Assembly: GCA_002287035.1 (NCBI GenBank)
Contig: NSKG01000005.1
Coordinates: 186,001-250,000, forward strand
DNA: 64,000 nt
Direction: 5' to 3'
DNA from: Pseudomonas sp. WN033
GTDB lineage: Bacteria; Pseudomonadota; Gammaproteobacteria; Pseudomonadales; Pseudomonadaceae
Positions 1 to 14,791 of the stretch are shown here, piece after piece. The number at the start of each line of letters is the position of its first letter. Position 1 is the stretch's first letter. The notes beneath the pieces are model-generated. The model worked only from the letters and a program-made list of their open reading frames with translations. It did not search any database and had not been told where the DNA came from. Both the position numbers and the translations under genes were made by a program.

Positions 1-422
1 ACCACGCGCTTGTAGCGGCTTTCATCGCCGCCGATGCTTTCGCGCAGGTGCCAGGCAATCGCTTCCCCCTCACGGTCCAAGTCCGTTGCGAGGTAGACGG
101 TATCGGCATCCTTGGCCAGACGACGCAGCTCGTCGATGACCTTCTCCTTGCCCGGCAGAATCTCGTAGCGCGCCGCCCAGCCATTCTCGGGGTCCACCCC
201 CATGCGATTGACCAGCTGGATACGCGCCTTGGTGGCCTTGTCGAGCTCCTGGGCCGACGCCGCCTTGCGCCCATTCTTGGGCTTGCTCTCGGTCTTGCTC
301 CCGCTGGTGGGCAGATCGCGGATATGGCCGATACTCGACTTCACCACGAAATCATTACCAAGATACTTGTTGATTGTCTTGGCTTTGGCGGGCGATTCCA
401 CAATGACCAGTGCTTTTCCCAT
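1..422 (-). CDS. topA: DNA topoisomerase I, N-terminal part (truncated by window edge)
   Basis: The minus strand reads [20 protein letters not shown], the classic start of bacterial type IA topoisomerase I, followed by the Toprim domain. The acidic [13 protein letters not shown] motif, which carries the metal-binding Asp residues and a conserved Glu, is visible about 120 residues in. The enzyme relaxes negatively supercoiled DNA by single-strand passage. Only about 140 of the roughly 870 residues usual in Pseudomonas are present; the catalytic-Tyr domain and the zinc-binding tail lie beyond position 1. The start is the only Met that gives the canonical N-terminus. A DUF1653 gene lies upstream on the same strand. 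Confidence 0.96.
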   Translation of the reverse strand, partial: MGKALVIVESPAKAKTINKYLGNDFVVKSSIGHIRDLPTSGSKTESKPKNGRKAASAQELDKATKARIQLVNRMGVDPENGWAARYEILPGKEKVIDELRRLAKDADTVYLATDLDREGEAIAWHLRESIGGDESRYKRV

Positions 423-506
423 GGGTAACTGTATTCCTGACTCAATCGATTCTGGTTGGCGGCGCTCGGGCCGGCCCACTCCCGGTGCAGACCGGAGGGC
501 CAGAGC

Positions 507-719
507 CTACACGTCTTCGCTGATAAAGGTAAAGCGTGGATGCAGCATGCCGTCAACTTCAACCTGTTCACTGAACATGGCCAGCGGCCGGGCCCACAGA
601 CTGTAATCGCCATACAAAGTGCGATACACCACCAGCTCTTCCTCGGTCTCTGAGTGACGGGCAACGCCAATGACCTGGTAATCCTTTCCTTTATAGTGAC
701 GATAGCGACCGGGCTTCAT
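507..719 (-). CDS. DUF1653 domain-containing small protein
   Basis: A 70-residue protein beginning [20 protein letters not shown]. The GxYRHYKGxxYxVIGxAxHSETxE pattern and the later [16 protein letters not shown] block mark the DUF1653 family, whose members are 60-80 residues and of unknown function. I chose the internal ATG because AGGAGG lies just before it; an upstream start would add only five residues and has no ribosome site. It lies between topA and fadA on the same strand, as I recall for other Pseudomonas, but that is context and not a functional clue. Confidence 0.88.
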   Translation of the reverse strand: MKPGRYRHYKGKDYQVIGVARHSETEEELVVYRTLYGDYSLWARPLAMFSEQVEVDGMLHPRFTFISEDV

Positions 720-820
720 AGGACCTCCTGACAATGAAAAAGACGCGAGTGTAACTGAGCTGCCCCCGCCAGACGCTACGCTCAGGCACTCAGCACATAG
801 ACCGGGTTACGCTCGCAAAT

Positions 821-850
821 AAAAAAGCCGGGGCACAGGGCCCCGGCTTT
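821..850 (-). terminator. Rho-independent terminator of fadBA
   Basis: GCCGGGG and CCCCGGC arms (827-833 and 841-847) are flanked by an A tract on the plus strand. Read on the minus strand this is a GC-rich stem followed by a run of six T, 17 bases after the fadA stop codon. It is a textbook intrinsic terminator for the fadBA transcript. Confidence 0.85.
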
Positions 851-866
851 GTCCGTAGCGATTGCG

Positions 867-2069
<1,203 letters not shown>

Positions 2070-4217
2070 TTAACCGAAGAATTTCTGACCGTTCTTGGCC
2101 ATTTCACGCAGCTTCTCGGTCGGGTGATACATGGGACCGAACTCCGCGTACTTGTCGGCCATGGCAACGAATTCGGCCACACCCAGGGTGTCGATGTAGC
2201 GCAGTGCGCCACCGCGGAAGGGAGGGAAACCGATGCCATAGATCAGACCCATATCGGCGTCCGCAGCGCTTTCGACGATACCGTCTTCCAGGCAGCGTAC
2301 GGTCTCCAGGCACAGCGGAACCATCATGATCTCGACGATTTCCTCGTCGGTGAACTCACGCTGCTCCAGCACGATTGGCTTCAGCAGTTCATAGGTCTCG
2401 GAATCAACAACCTTCTTCGGCTTGCCCTTCTTGTCCATCTCATAGGCATAGAAGCCCTTGCCGGTCTTCTGACCCAGACGATTGGCTTCGTACATGACAT
2501 CGACAGCGGTCTTGGTCTTGTCAGCCATACGGTCCGGGTAACCTTCGGCCATCACGTCACGACCATGGTGACCGGTATCCATGCCAACCACGTCCATCAG
2601 GTAAGCCGGGCCCATCGGCCAGCCGAATTTTTCCATCAGCTTGTCGACGCGCTGGAAATCAGCGCCCATGCCCAGCAGGCGAGCAAAGCCGCCAAAATAC
2701 GGGAACAGTACACGGTTGACCAGGAAGCCGGGGCAATCGTTGACCACAACCGGTGTCTTGCCCATCTTCTTGGCATAGGCCACGGTAGTGGCGACAGCGC
2801 GATCACTGGACTTCTCGCCACGAATGACCTCAACCAGCGGCATCATGTGTACCGGGTTGAAGAAGTGCATGCCGCAGAAGTTTTCCGGACGCTTGAGCGC
2901 CTGGGCCAGGTAAGTGATCGAGATGGTCGAGGTGTTGGAGGTGATGATTGCATCCTCACGCACCTGCGACTCCACCTCAGCCAGCACAGCGTGCTTGACC
3001 TTGGGGTTCTCGACGACGGCTTCGACCACGATATCGACATTGCCGAAATCGCCATAGGACATGGTCGGGCGAATGGCGTTCAGCGCTTTGGCCATGTCGG
3101 CCGGCTTCATACGGCCCTTCTCGACGCGCTTGCCGAGCAGCTTGGAGGCTTCATCCAGACCCAGTTGAATACCCTCTTCACGGATATCCTTCATCAGGAT
3201 CGGAGTGCCCTTGACCGCCGACTGGTAAGCGATACCGCCGCCCATGATGCCAGCGCCCAGTACCGCAGCCAGGTTCACGTCTGCAGCAGCCTTGTCGTAC
3301 TGCTTGGCTTTACGCTTGAGCTCGGTGTCGTTCAGGAACAGACCCACCAGCGACTGAGCAACAGTGGTCTTGGCCAGCTTGGCGAAACCGGCAGCTTCGA
3401 CTTCCAGAGCCTTTTCACGAGTGAAGTTGGCAGCTTTCTGGATGGTCTTGACGGCTTCCAGCGGGGCCGGATAGTTCGGACCGGCCTGACCAGCGATGAA
3501 ACCCTTGGAGGTTTCGAAAGCCATCATCTGCTCAATGGTGTTGAGCTTGACTTTTTCCAGCTTGGGCTGACGCTTGGCTTTGAAGTCAATCTCGCCGGCA
3601 GCGGCACGCTTGACCAGATCCAGTGCGGCGTCCTTAAGCTTGGCGTCTTCGACTACAGCGTCAACCGCGCCAACTTTCAGGGCCTTGTCGGCGCGCTGCT
3701 CGGCACCGGCGCAGATCCACTCGATGGCGTTGTCGACACCGATCAGGCGCGGGGTACGTACGGTGCCACCAAAGCCCGGGTAGATACCCAGCTTGACTTC
3801 TGGCAGGCCGATCTTGGCGCTGGCGGCCATGACCCGGAAATCACAGGCCAGGCACATTTCGAAACCGCCACCCAGGGCCAGGCCATTGATGGCGGCCACG
3901 GTCGGGACGTTCAGGTCTTCAAAGGCATTGAAGATTTTGTTGGCTTCCAGGTTACCAGCCACGAGATCTTCTTCCGGCAATTGGAAGGTGTTTACGAACT
4001 CGGTGATGTCGGCGCCGACGATAAATACGTCCTTGCCGCTGGTGACGATGACACCCTTGATGCTGCTGTCGCCCTGCAAAACCTCAACGGCGGCTTGCAG
4101 TTCAGCCAGGGTGGCACGATTGAATTTGTTGACAGACTCGCCCTGCAGGTCGAACTTCAGCTCGACGATGCCGTCTTCGAGGGCCTGAATCGTGATGGCT
4201 TTACCTTCGTAAATCAT
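2070..4217 (-). CDS. fadB: Fatty-acid oxidation complex alpha subunit FadB
   Basis: A 715-residue multifunctional enzyme with enoyl-CoA hydratase/isomerase and 3-hydroxyacyl-CoA dehydrogenase activities. The N-terminal crotonase domain carries the catalytic acids in GGGFEM (E120) and GLPEVKLG (E140). The Rossmann fold begins at [10 protein letters not shown] (about 320-329), and the dehydrogenase His/Glu pair is in [14 protein letters not shown] (H451, E463). The start is the internal ATG of [11 protein letters not shown], because GGAG stands eight bases ahead; the longer reading adds 15 residues unlike the family. It is the first gene of fadBA. A degenerate PsrA-like box lies about 130 bases upstream. 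Confidence 0.97.
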   Translation of the reverse strand: MIYEGKAITIQALEDGIVELKFDLQGESVNKFNRATLAELQAAVEVLQGDSSIKGVIVTSGKDVFIVGADITEFVNTFQLPEEDLVAGNLEANKIFNAFEDLNVPTVAAINGLALGGGFEMCLACDFRVMAASAKIGLPEVKLGIYPGFGGTVRTPRLIGVDNAIEWICAGAEQRADKALKVGAVDAVVEDAKLKDAALDLVKRAAAGEIDFKAKRQPKLEKVKLNTIEQMMAFETSKGFIAGQAGPNYPAPLEAVKTIQKAANFTREKALEVEAAGFAKLAKTTVAQSLVGLFLNDTELKRKAKQYDKAAADVNLAAVLGAGIMGGGIAYQSAVKGTPILMKDIREEGIQLGLDEASKLLGKRVEKGRMKPADMAKALNAIRPTMSYGDFGNVDIVVEAVVENPKVKHAVLAEVESQVREDAIITSNTSTISITYLAQALKRPENFCGMHFFNPVHMMPLVEVIRGEKSSDRAVATTVAYAKKMGKTPVVVNDCPGFLVNRVLFPYFGGFARLLGMGADFQRVDKLMEKFGWPMGPAYLMDVVGMDTGHHGRDVMAEGYPDRMADKTKTAVDVMYEANRLGQKTGKGFYAYEMDKKGKPKKVVDSETYELLKPIVLEQREFTDEEIVEIMMVPLCLETVRCLEDGIVESAADADMGLIYGIGFPPFRGGALRYIDTLGVAEFVAMADKYAEFGPMYHPTEKLREMAKNGQKFFG

Positions 4218-4693
4218 CAACTGATCTCCACGCTGTGAAAGCACTTGAGAGACACCAGCCATGCCGCCCCACCCCTACAGGTGCCGCGGTGCCAGTATCA
4301 TGAACGTTCCCGAGACAGAGAATGTCGTGGATTTGACCACAACAATTCATACGCTTGTTTGATTCGGGTGCGCACACCTTCGGGGAAATCGCTGCAATTG
4401 TCAATGCACGCTACAGCATAAAGCCATGCCTTTGGCCCGAAAAAGCCTTATATAGAACAACCAAATCCCTTTAATAACAATTAGTTATGGAAAATACCCG
4501 AGGCCGTATCCATGTACTAACGACGCTTTGAACCCAAGCATTCAAACCCTGACCAAAGCCTCCAATAATGACCTTATAACCATAGATACGCCCTGCCAAC
4601 GATATTCCAGTCAGCCAACCAGGGTTTTAAAATGGTTCTTCACGTATTACTGGCAAAGACTGCTACTATCAGCGAAAAAAGGGGAGAACCTGC
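4218..4693. promoter_or_regulatory. fadB-usp divergent intergenic region with a possible PsrA box
   Basis: This 476-base non-coding stretch separates divergently transcribed fadB and the universal stress gene, so it must hold both promoters. At 4348-4361 the minus strand reads CAAACAAGCGTATG, one mismatch from the (G/C)AAAC-N2-4-GTTT(G/C) operator of the Pseudomonas fatty-acid regulator PsrA. A TACTAT at 4664-4669 could be the -10 of the stress gene, but I see no convincing -35. The AT-rich middle (about 4440-4660) shows no ORF or strong hairpin. Confidence 0.3.
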
Positions 4694-5131
4694 ATGCTCT
4701 ATAAACATGTACTGGTAGCTGTCGACCTGATCGACGAGTGCCGCTGGGTAGCAGATCACGCCATGGCGCTGGCCAAGGCGCTGAATGCCCGCCTGACCTT
4801 GCTACACGTAGTCGAGCCGCTGGCAATGGCCTACGGTGGAGACGTCCCTATGGACCTGTCTATGCTGCAACAACAGCAGTTTGAGCAAGCCCGTGAGCGC
4901 ATGCAGTTGTTCGCCGGTGATTACGGTCTGCCCGAAGACCAGCTACAAATCGCCTTTGGTCACCCCAGACAGGAAATCCACCGGGTCGCCAGCGAACAGG
5001 ATTGCGATCTGATTGTGGTAGGCAGTCACGGCCGCCACGGCCTGGCCCTGTTGCTGGGCTCGACCGCCAACGATGTGCTCCACGGAGCACCCTGCGACGT
5101 GATTGCCGTAAGATTGGGCAAGAAGAAATAA
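4694..5131 (+). CDS. Universal stress protein, UspA family
   Basis: A single-domain 145-residue Usp protein. It starts MLYKHVLVAVDL and ends with the ATP-binding signature GSHGRHGLALLLGST (G-x2-G-x9-G-S/T), preceded by DLIVVG. ATP-binding Usp proteins form dimers and support survival in stasis, stress or oxygen limitation; the exact role here is unknown. GGGGAG stands nine bases before the ATG. The gene stands alone: fadB diverges upstream and uup converges downstream, with only about 60 bases between. Confidence 0.93.
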   Translation: MLYKHVLVAVDLIDECRWVADHAMALAKALNARLTLLHVVEPLAMAYGGDVPMDLSMLQQQQFEQARERMQLFAGDYGLPEDQLQIAFGHPRQEIHRVASEQDCDLIVVGSHGRHGLALLLGSTANDVLHGAPCDVIAVRLGKKK

Positions 5132-5191
5132 TCCCCACCCCGCCGCGGGGCGTTCAGCGAGCGCTCCGCGAACGCGAAGAAACGCACCCTC

Positions 5192-7108
5192 TTACATATC
5201 CTCCAGCTCAGCCCAACGCTCCATGGCTTGATCCAGCTCGCCCTGCTTGGCAGCAACCTGCTCCAGCACCAGCGCAGTCTCTTCATGCGGGCGACTGTAG
5301 AAGTTCGGATCGTTGAGCTGGGCCTGCAGCGCCTCCAACTCACCTTCGAGCTTCTCCAGCAACGCCGGCAGAGCGTCCAGCTCGCGCTGCAGCTTATAGC
5401 TGAGCTTGGCCTTGGGCGCCGCCGGGACTGGCGCACTGGACGCGACCACAGCAGGTGCCGGTTCGGCAGCGGGCTCGGTGGTTTTATCGAGGGTCATACG
5501 CTCAGCCAGCAACTCGATATTACCGCCCTGGCGCAACCAGTCGGCAAAGCCGCCGACATATTCACGCACCCGGCCCTGACCTTCGAACACCAGAGTACTG
5601 GTGACCACGTTGTCGAGAAACGCCCGATCGTGGCTGACCAGCAGCACAGTGCCGTCAAAACCGGCCAGCACCTCTTCCAGCAACTCCAGGGTTTCCACGT
5701 CCAGATCGTTGGTCGGCTCATCCAGCACCAGCAGGTTGGCCGGTTTGCTGAACAGACGTGCCAGCAGCAGGCGCGCCCGCTCACCGCCCGAAAGTGCCTT
5801 GACCGGAGTCCGGGTACGTTCGGGCGAGAACAGGAAGTCTCCCAGATAACTGATTACATGCCGACGTTCGCCGTTGATCTCGATAAAGTCACGACCCTCG
5901 GAAATGTTGTCGATCACGCTCTTTTCCGGCTCCAGCTGGCCGCGGAGCTGATCGAAATAGGCCACCTCCAGCTTGGTGCCATGCTTGACGCTGCCACTGG
6001 TCGGTTCCAGCTGACCAAGCAACAGCTTGAGCAGGGTACTCTTGCCCGAACCGTTGTTGCCGATCAGGCCGATGCGGTCACCACGCATCACCACCGTACT
6101 GAAATCACGAATCAGCGGGACCTGATCAGGCCAGGCGAAACTGATGTCCTTGACCTCGATCACCTGCTTGCCTGAGGACTGGGCGGTTTCCATCTGGAAA
6201 CTGGCCTTGCCTTGACGTTCAATCCGCTGGGCGCGCTCCTCACGCATGGCCTTGAGCGCACGCACCCGGCCTTCGTTGCGGGTGCGCCGGGCCTTGATTC
6301 CCTGGCGAATCCAGACTTCCTCCTGGGCCAGCTTCTTGTCGAACAGCGCATTGGCCGTGGCTTCAGCCGCCAACTGCTGCTCTTTATGCGCCAGAAAGCT
6401 GACATAATCGCCCTGCCAGTCGATCAACTGACCACGATCAAGTTCCATAATCCGGGTAGCCAGCGCCTGCAGGAACTGACGGTCGTGAGTAATGAATAGC
6501 ACCGCCCCGCGAAAATCCAGCAGCACCTGTTCCAGCCAGGCAATGGTATGAATATCCAGGTGGTTGGTCGGCTCATCCAGCAACAGTACATCCGGCTCGG
6601 CCACCAGTGCCTGGGCCAGCAGTACCCGGCGACGCCAGCCACCGGACAGTTCGGCCATGGTCTTGTCTGCAGGCAGTCCCAGCCGAGTCAGTGTGGTTTC
6701 AACCAATTGATCGAGACGCCAGCCATCCTTGGCCTCCAGTTGCGCCTGAACCTTTTCCAGCCGCAGCATGGCGGCATCATCCATCTCGCCACTGATCAGA
6801 TGGTGGTACTCGGCAAGCAGATCACCAACCCCTGCCAACCCGGCGGCCACCACATCATAAACCAATGCATCACCAGCCTCGGGCAGCTCCTGGGGCAACT
6901 GGCCGACCTTGAGTCCGGGCGCAAACCACAACTCGCCCTCGTCCGCCGGCTGCTCCCCGGTCAGAACTCGGAACAGGCTGGACTTGCCAGTGCCGTTACG
7001 CCCGATCAGGCACACCCGCTCCCCTCTGTCGAGCTGGAAACTGACCTTGGCCAGCAGCGGATTGAGCCCGTAGGCCAGGGAAACATCGGTAAACGAAAGC
7101 AGCGCCAT
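5192..7108 (-). CDS. uup: ABC-F family ATPase Uup
   Basis: A 638-residue soluble protein with two ABC ATPase cassettes and no membrane domain. Cassette 1 has Walker A GRNGTGKSS, signature LSGGWRRR and Walker B LLLDEPTNHLD. Cassette 2 has GNNGSGKST, LSGGERARLL and LVLDEPTNDLD. A charged inter-domain linker and a C-terminal coiled-coil tail rich in Glu/Leu (about 570-638) fit Uup rather than EttA. Uup acts on ribosomes and branched DNA intermediates and affects precise transposon excision. AAGGGTGG precedes the ATG. It converges with usp and diverges from slt. Confidence 0.92.
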   Translation of the reverse strand: MALLSFTDVSLAYGLNPLLAKVSFQLDRGERVCLIGRNGTGKSSLFRVLTGEQPADEGELWFAPGLKVGQLPQELPEAGDALVYDVVAAGLAGVGDLLAEYHHLISGEMDDAAMLRLEKVQAQLEAKDGWRLDQLVETTLTRLGLPADKTMAELSGGWRRRVLLAQALVAEPDVLLLDEPTNHLDIHTIAWLEQVLLDFRGAVLFITHDRQFLQALATRIMELDRGQLIDWQGDYVSFLAHKEQQLAAEATANALFDKKLAQEEVWIRQGIKARRTRNEGRVRALKAMREERAQRIERQGKASFQMETAQSSGKQVIEVKDISFAWPDQVPLIRDFSTVVMRGDRIGLIGNNGSGKSTLLKLLLGQLEPTSGSVKHGTKLEVAYFDQLRGQLEPEKSVIDNISEGRDFIEINGERRHVISYLGDFLFSPERTRTPVKALSGGERARLLLARLFSKPANLLVLDEPTNDLDVETLELLEEVLAGFDGTVLLVSHDRAFLDNVVTSTLVFEGQGRVREYVGGFADWLRQGGNIELLAERMTLDKTTEPAAEPAPAVVASSAPVPAAPKAKLSYKLQRELDALPALLEKLEGELEALQAQLNDPNFYSRPHEETALVLEQVAAKQGELDQAMERWAELEDM

Positions 7109-7277
7109 AAACCACCCTTTAAACAGTCAGGCCGGCATTCTACCGTTTCCACAGCCAGCTGTAACAAACTGCGATGATTTCGTCTGCCGGCCTCTTCTCG
7201 CTGCCAGGGCAACTCGCTAAGCTGTAGCGATAATGCCGGCCAAACCGGCCAACGATTTCGAGAGAGCAGGCATCATC

Positions 7278-9224
7278 ATGCGCCGCACCCTATTGCGTTA
7301 CTGTCTTGCCCCGGCCGCCCTGGCCTCCCTACTGTTCACCACCCTACCCGTGCAAGCCGACCGCCTACAGGAACAACGCCGCCAGTACGACCAGGCCATG
7401 AGTGCCCTCAACAGCGGCCAGCAAGCCCGCTACGAGAGCCTGGCACGAGGTCTGAGTGATTATCCGCTCTACCCTTACCTGCTGCTGACCGAACTGGACA
7501 AACGCCTGAACAGCGCCAGCCACCGCGAAGTCGAAGGCTTTTTGCTGACCCACGGCGACCTGCCCGCCGCCCAGCGCCTGAAGTCACGCTGGCTGCACCG
7601 CCTGGCTCGTGAGGGTGAGTGGGAACGACTGCGCAAGCACTATGACAGCGATAGCCAGAGCGCCTCTCTTGATTGCCAGCTGGCATTGCGCCGCTGGCGC
7701 GAGGGCGATCAAACCGGAGCCATGCGCCAAGCCCAGGAACTATGGACCGTTGGCCGCTCCCAACCCAAGGACTGCGACCCGCTGTTTGAGCGCTGGCGTG
7801 CCGCAGGCGGTCTGACTGAAGACGTCGCCTGGCAGCGCATTCGCCTCGCCCTGCTGCACCGCCAGGACGCCCTGGCCCGCTACCTGACCCGCTATGTCGC
7901 CAGCAACAAGCCACTGGCCGACAAGTTCGTCAGCACCGCAACCCAACCCAGCCTGCTGAACCAGCCCGGCAACTATCGCCCTGGCGCCAACCAGCCGGCC
8001 AACAAACTGGCCGATATAGTTACCGTGTCGCTGCGGCGCATGGGACGTGATGATCCGCAAGCCGCGCTCGGGCTCTGGCACCATTATCGTGACCTGCCGT
8101 TCAGCGAAGAGGACAGACTGGCCATCACCCGCGATATCGGCGTGCGACTGGCCAAGCGCTTCAATCCTGATGCCCTGCCCTTCATGGCGGCCAACGACCC
8201 ACAAATGCGCGACGATCAGGTCAGCGAGTGGCGGATCCGCCTGGCACTACGCACCAGCCAATGGCGCATGGCCCACGACCTGACCCAAACCCTGCCCGAA
8301 AGCCTGGCCCAGCAAAGCCGCTGGCGCTACTGGCAATTGCGCAGCGCCCAGCTTGCCACCCCGAATGTTGGTGAATTGCAGGAAGACTATCGGCAACTGG
8401 CTCGCGAACGCGACTTCTACGGCTTCATGGCCGCCGAGCGCACCCAGCAGCCCTATGCGCTGAACCATCAACCGGCCAACATCGATCCACAAACCATGGC
8501 CAGGGTCAGCCAGGCCGCGGGTATTCGTCGCGCCAAGGAGTTCTACGCCCGCGGTCAAGTGGTGGATGCGCGTCGTGAGTGGTATCACGTCAGCCGTCTG
8601 TTCAGCCGCGAGGAACTGATAGCCCAGGCTAAACTGGCCCGCGACATGGACTGGTACTTCCCGGCGATCCGCAATATCAGCCAGGCCCAGTACTGGGACG
8701 ACCTCGACATCCGCTTCCCGATGGCGTATCGCGAACCGATCCTCAATCAGGCCCGCGCCCGCCAGTTGAATTCCACCTGGGTATACGCCATCACCCGTCA
8801 GGAAAGCGCATTTATGGCCGACGCCCGCTCCCATGCCGGCGCCATGGGCCTGATGCAGTTGATGCCGGCCACCGCCCGGGAAACCGCCAGGCGCAACAAC
8901 ATCCCGCTGGGTAACCTTAATGAGGTACTGATTCCCGAGCGCAACATTGCCCTGGGCACAGCTTATCTGGCGCAGCTAAACAATCAGTTTCAGGGTAACC
9001 GGGTACTGGCTTCAGCAGCCTACAACGCCGGCCCCGGCCGGGTACGGCAGTGGACCCAGAATATCGACAACCTGCCTTCGGATGTCTGGATCGAGACCAT
9101 CCCCTTTGATGAGACCCGCCAGTACGTACAGAGCGTATTGAGCTATTCGGTGATCTATGGCGACAAGCTGGGCATTCGCCAGCCGGTGATGGAGCAACAT
9201 GAGCGCTATCTGCGCGGGCGCTAA
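7278..9224 (+). CDS. slt: Soluble lytic murein transglycosylase (Slt70-type)
   Basis: A 648-residue periplasmic enzyme. A signal peptide (MRRTLLRY then a hydrophobic run to VQA-DR) is followed by the long alpha-superhelical U domain of Slt70 and a C-terminal goose-lysozyme-like SLT domain. The catalytic Glu is in ITRQESAF (about E509), followed by GAMGLMQLMPATA and AAYNAGPGRVRQW. It cleaves the MurNAc-GlcNAc bond of peptidoglycan to a 1,6-anhydro product. I chose the internal ATG because it begins a proper signal peptide and follows AGAGAGCAGG; the upstream in-frame Met would put charged residues before it. Confidence 0.94.
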   Translation: MRRTLLRYCLAPAALASLLFTTLPVQADRLQEQRRQYDQAMSALNSGQQARYESLARGLSDYPLYPYLLLTELDKRLNSASHREVEGFLLTHGDLPAAQRLKSRWLHRLAREGEWERLRKHYDSDSQSASLDCQLALRRWREGDQTGAMRQAQELWTVGRSQPKDCDPLFERWRAAGGLTEDVAWQRIRLALLHRQDALARYLTRYVASNKPLADKFVSTATQPSLLNQPGNYRPGANQPANKLADIVTVSLRRMGRDDPQAALGLWHHYRDLPFSEEDRLAITRDIGVRLAKRFNPDALPFMAANDPQMRDDQVSEWRIRLALRTSQWRMAHDLTQTLPESLAQQSRWRYWQLRSAQLATPNVGELQEDYRQLARERDFYGFMAAERTQQPYALNHQPANIDPQTMARVSQAAGIRRAKEFYARGQVVDARREWYHVSRLFSREELIAQAKLARDMDWYFPAIRNISQAQYWDDLDIRFPMAYREPILNQARARQLNSTWVYAITRQESAFMADARSHAGAMGLMQLMPATARETARRNNIPLGNLNEVLIPERNIALGTAYLAQLNNQFQGNRVLASAAYNAGPGRVRQWTQNIDNLPSDVWIETIPFDETRQYVQSVLSYSVIYGDKLGIRQPVMEQHERYLRGR

Positions 9225-9256
9225 ACCTGGCAGGTTAGCGCCCTAATTTCGGAAAG

Positions 9257-9274
9257 CGGGAGCAGTTGCTCCCG
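9257..9274. terminator. Hairpin between convergent slt and cheV
   Basis: CGGGAGCA and TGCTCCCG form an 8-bp perfect stem with a 2-base loop, lying between the stop codons of two converging genes. There is no T tract on either side, so it is a weak or factor-assisted terminator at best. Confidence 0.4.
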
Positions 9275-9285
9275 TACTCTGAGCT

Positions 9286-10212
9286 TTAGAGACGGTCCAG
9301 TCGCTCGCGGACCACTTCGACCAGTTGATCAGGCTGAAACTTGGACAGAAAGCCATCACAGCCTACCTTCTCCACCAGCGCCTTGTTGAAGTTGCCCGAC
9401 AACGAGGTATGCAAGACTACATACAGATCACTCAGGCGTGGGTCCTTGCGGATTTCAGCGGTCAGCCGGTAGCCGTCCATTTCCGGCATTTCGGCATCAG
9501 TAATCACCATCAGCAAACGATCAGACAGTTTGCCTTCGGCATCGGCCCAGGCCTGTAGCTGACGCAACGCTCGCAGCCCATCGGTGGCCACATGCAGGGT
9601 CAAGTCAAGCTGGGACAGGGTTTCCTTGAGCTGATTGATCCCGGTCTGCGAATCATCCACCAGCAGCACTTCACGACCACGGGCCTTGTCCAGCAACTGC
9701 TCATCGAGCAGTTCATCGGAAATGCGGGTATTGAACGGCACGATTTCGGCCAGCACTTTCTCGACGTCGATAATCTCGACCAGGCGCTGATCTTCAAGGC
9801 GGGTAATAGCAGTCAGGTAATGGGCCCGGCCGGCACCTCTGGGCGGTGGCTGCACGGTATCCCAATTGAGATTGATGATGCGCTCTACCCCACCAACCAC
9901 AAAGGCCTGCACCGAGTTGTTGTACTCGGTAACAATCACTGTGCTGTTTTCGTTGACCTGCTGCGCCCGCATGCCAATGGCAGCGGCCAGATCAATTACC
10001 GGAATAGTCTGGCCGCGCAGATGCACCACACCCACCACATGCGGATGGCGCTGCGGCATCTGGGTCAGCCGCGGCAGTTGCAGCACCTCACGGATCTTGA
10101 ATACGTTGAGAGCAAACAACTGCTGCCCAGAGAGCCTGAACAGCAGAATTTCCAGGCGGTTCTCACCAACCAGTCGAGTACGCTGATTAACGCTATCCAG
10201 TACGCCAGCCAT
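9286..10212 (-). CDS. Chemotaxis coupling/response-regulator protein CheV
   Basis: A 308-residue protein with an N-terminal CheW-like domain (about 15-160, including VVGVVHLRGQTIPVIDL) and a C-terminal receiver domain. The receiver has the acidic pair in LLVDDSQ, the phosphorylated Asp in VITDAEMPEMDG (about D239), a Thr/Ser in VVLHTSLSG and Lys in LSKFQP. CheV proteins couple chemoreceptors to CheA and tune adaptation when phosphorylated. GAGGG precedes the ATG. It appears to be an orphan: no other che gene is in the window. Confidence 0.93.
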   Translation of the reverse strand: MAGVLDSVNQRTRLVGENRLEILLFRLSGQQLFALNVFKIREVLQLPRLTQMPQRHPHVVGVVHLRGQTIPVIDLAAAIGMRAQQVNENSTVIVTEYNNSVQAFVVGGVERIINLNWDTVQPPPRGAGRAHYLTAITRLEDQRLVEIIDVEKVLAEIVPFNTRISDELLDEQLLDKARGREVLLVDDSQTGINQLKETLSQLDLTLHVATDGLRALRQLQAWADAEGKLSDRLLMVITDAEMPEMDGYRLTAEIRKDPRLSDLYVVLHTSLSGNFNKALVEKVGCDGFLSKFQPDQLVEVVRERLDRL

Positions 10213-10297
10213 GGGTGCCCTCGCAGTCAGATTCAGGTGAAGTAGCCACCTGCCATGACGCAGTGTACCCAGTTATAACTACTTTCGCAGCCTGCGC

Positions 10298-10882
10298 TTA
10301 ATAGTAGGCATTTTCCTTGACCGTGTGATCGGTTACGTCACGCACGGCAGTAATTTCCGGGATTCGCGCTACCAGAGTCTTTTCGATGCCTTCCTTCAGG
10401 GTGACATCGACCATACCGCAGCCCTGACAACCGCCACCGAACTGCAGAATCGCCACACCACCCTCAACCACATCGATCAGCTTGACCTCACCGCCATGGC
10501 TGGCCAGCCCGGGGTTGATTTCGGTTTGCAGCAGATAGTTGATGCGCTCATTGAGCGGGCTGTCTTCATTGACCATCGGCACCTTGGCGTTTGGTGCTTT
10601 GATCGTCAGTTGCCCGCCCATGCGATCAGTGGCGTAATCAACCACCGCGTCATCCAGGAAAGGAATGCTGATCGCATCGATCCAGACATTGAAGGCATCC
10701 AGCACCAGCAGTTCATCCTCGGGCTTTTCCTCGCCAGGTTTGCAGTAGGCGATACAGGTTTCCGCGTAGGGAGTACCCGGCTGGGTAATGAATACACGGA
10801 TACCAACACCTTCGGCGTCCTGCTTGGACAGCAACTCGGCCAGATACGACTGGGCCGTGTCACTAAAATGAATGCCTGCCAT
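10298..10882 (-). CDS. nfuA: Fe-S biogenesis protein NfuA
   Basis: A 194-residue protein with an N-terminal A-type-like domain that lacks the cluster-binding Cys set and a C-terminal Nfu domain with the CxxC of [18 protein letters not shown] (C152, C155), where a 4Fe-4S cluster is bridged in the dimer. It carries clusters to target enzymes, especially under oxidative or iron stress. The C-terminus DHTxKENAYY is typical of Pseudomonas NfuA. The ATG at 10882 is chosen by family length and the AAGAGG before it. An IscR-like sequence lies upstream. Confidence 0.95.
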   Translation of the reverse strand: MAGIHFSDTAQSYLAELLSKQDAEGVGIRVFITQPGTPYAETCIAYCKPGEEKPEDELLVLDAFNVWIDAISIPFLDDAVVDYATDRMGGQLTIKAPNAKVPMVNEDSPLNERINYLLQTEINPGLASHGGEVKLIDVVEGGVAILQFGGGCQGCGMVDVTLKEGIEKTLVARIPEITAVRDVTDHTVKENAYY

Positions 10883-10939
10883 GAAATGCCTCTTGAGCAG
10901 TGACTGATGGCCCATAGTGTACGGGATAGCCGTCCGCGA

Positions 10940-10967
10940 ATAAAGTCCTACCTTTATACTAGGTTAT
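10940..10967 (-). promoter_or_regulatory. Possible IscR-like operator upstream of nfuA
   Basis: On the minus strand, about 60-85 bases before the nfuA start, an AT-rich imperfect inverted repeat begins ATAACCTAGTA and ends TAGGACTTTAT. It loosely resembles IscR type 1 sites, and nfuA is known to be IscR-regulated in P. aeruginosa. The match is weak and the assignment is inference. Confidence 0.25.
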
Positions 10968-11073
10968 TTGCCAGGCATGCCGAAATGCAGCCCATCGCCA
11001 TCGTGCGTTCAGTGTTGGCCGATGTTCTGCTAAGCTAGCGGGCTTTTCTCAGCGCTAACCCCCCGGAGCATCC

Positions 11074-14784
<3,711 letters not shown>

Positions 14785-14791
14785 GGTCGGC

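Noticed and set aside
2124..4238. 704-codon open frame on the plus strand opposite fadB
   Set aside because: It mirrors fadB in the antisense frame; composition is His/Gln/Asp-rich with no domain, and fadB is certain.
10916..11073. Possible cobalamin riboswitch before metH
   Set aside because: The leader is too short and I could not find a B12-box-like conserved core.
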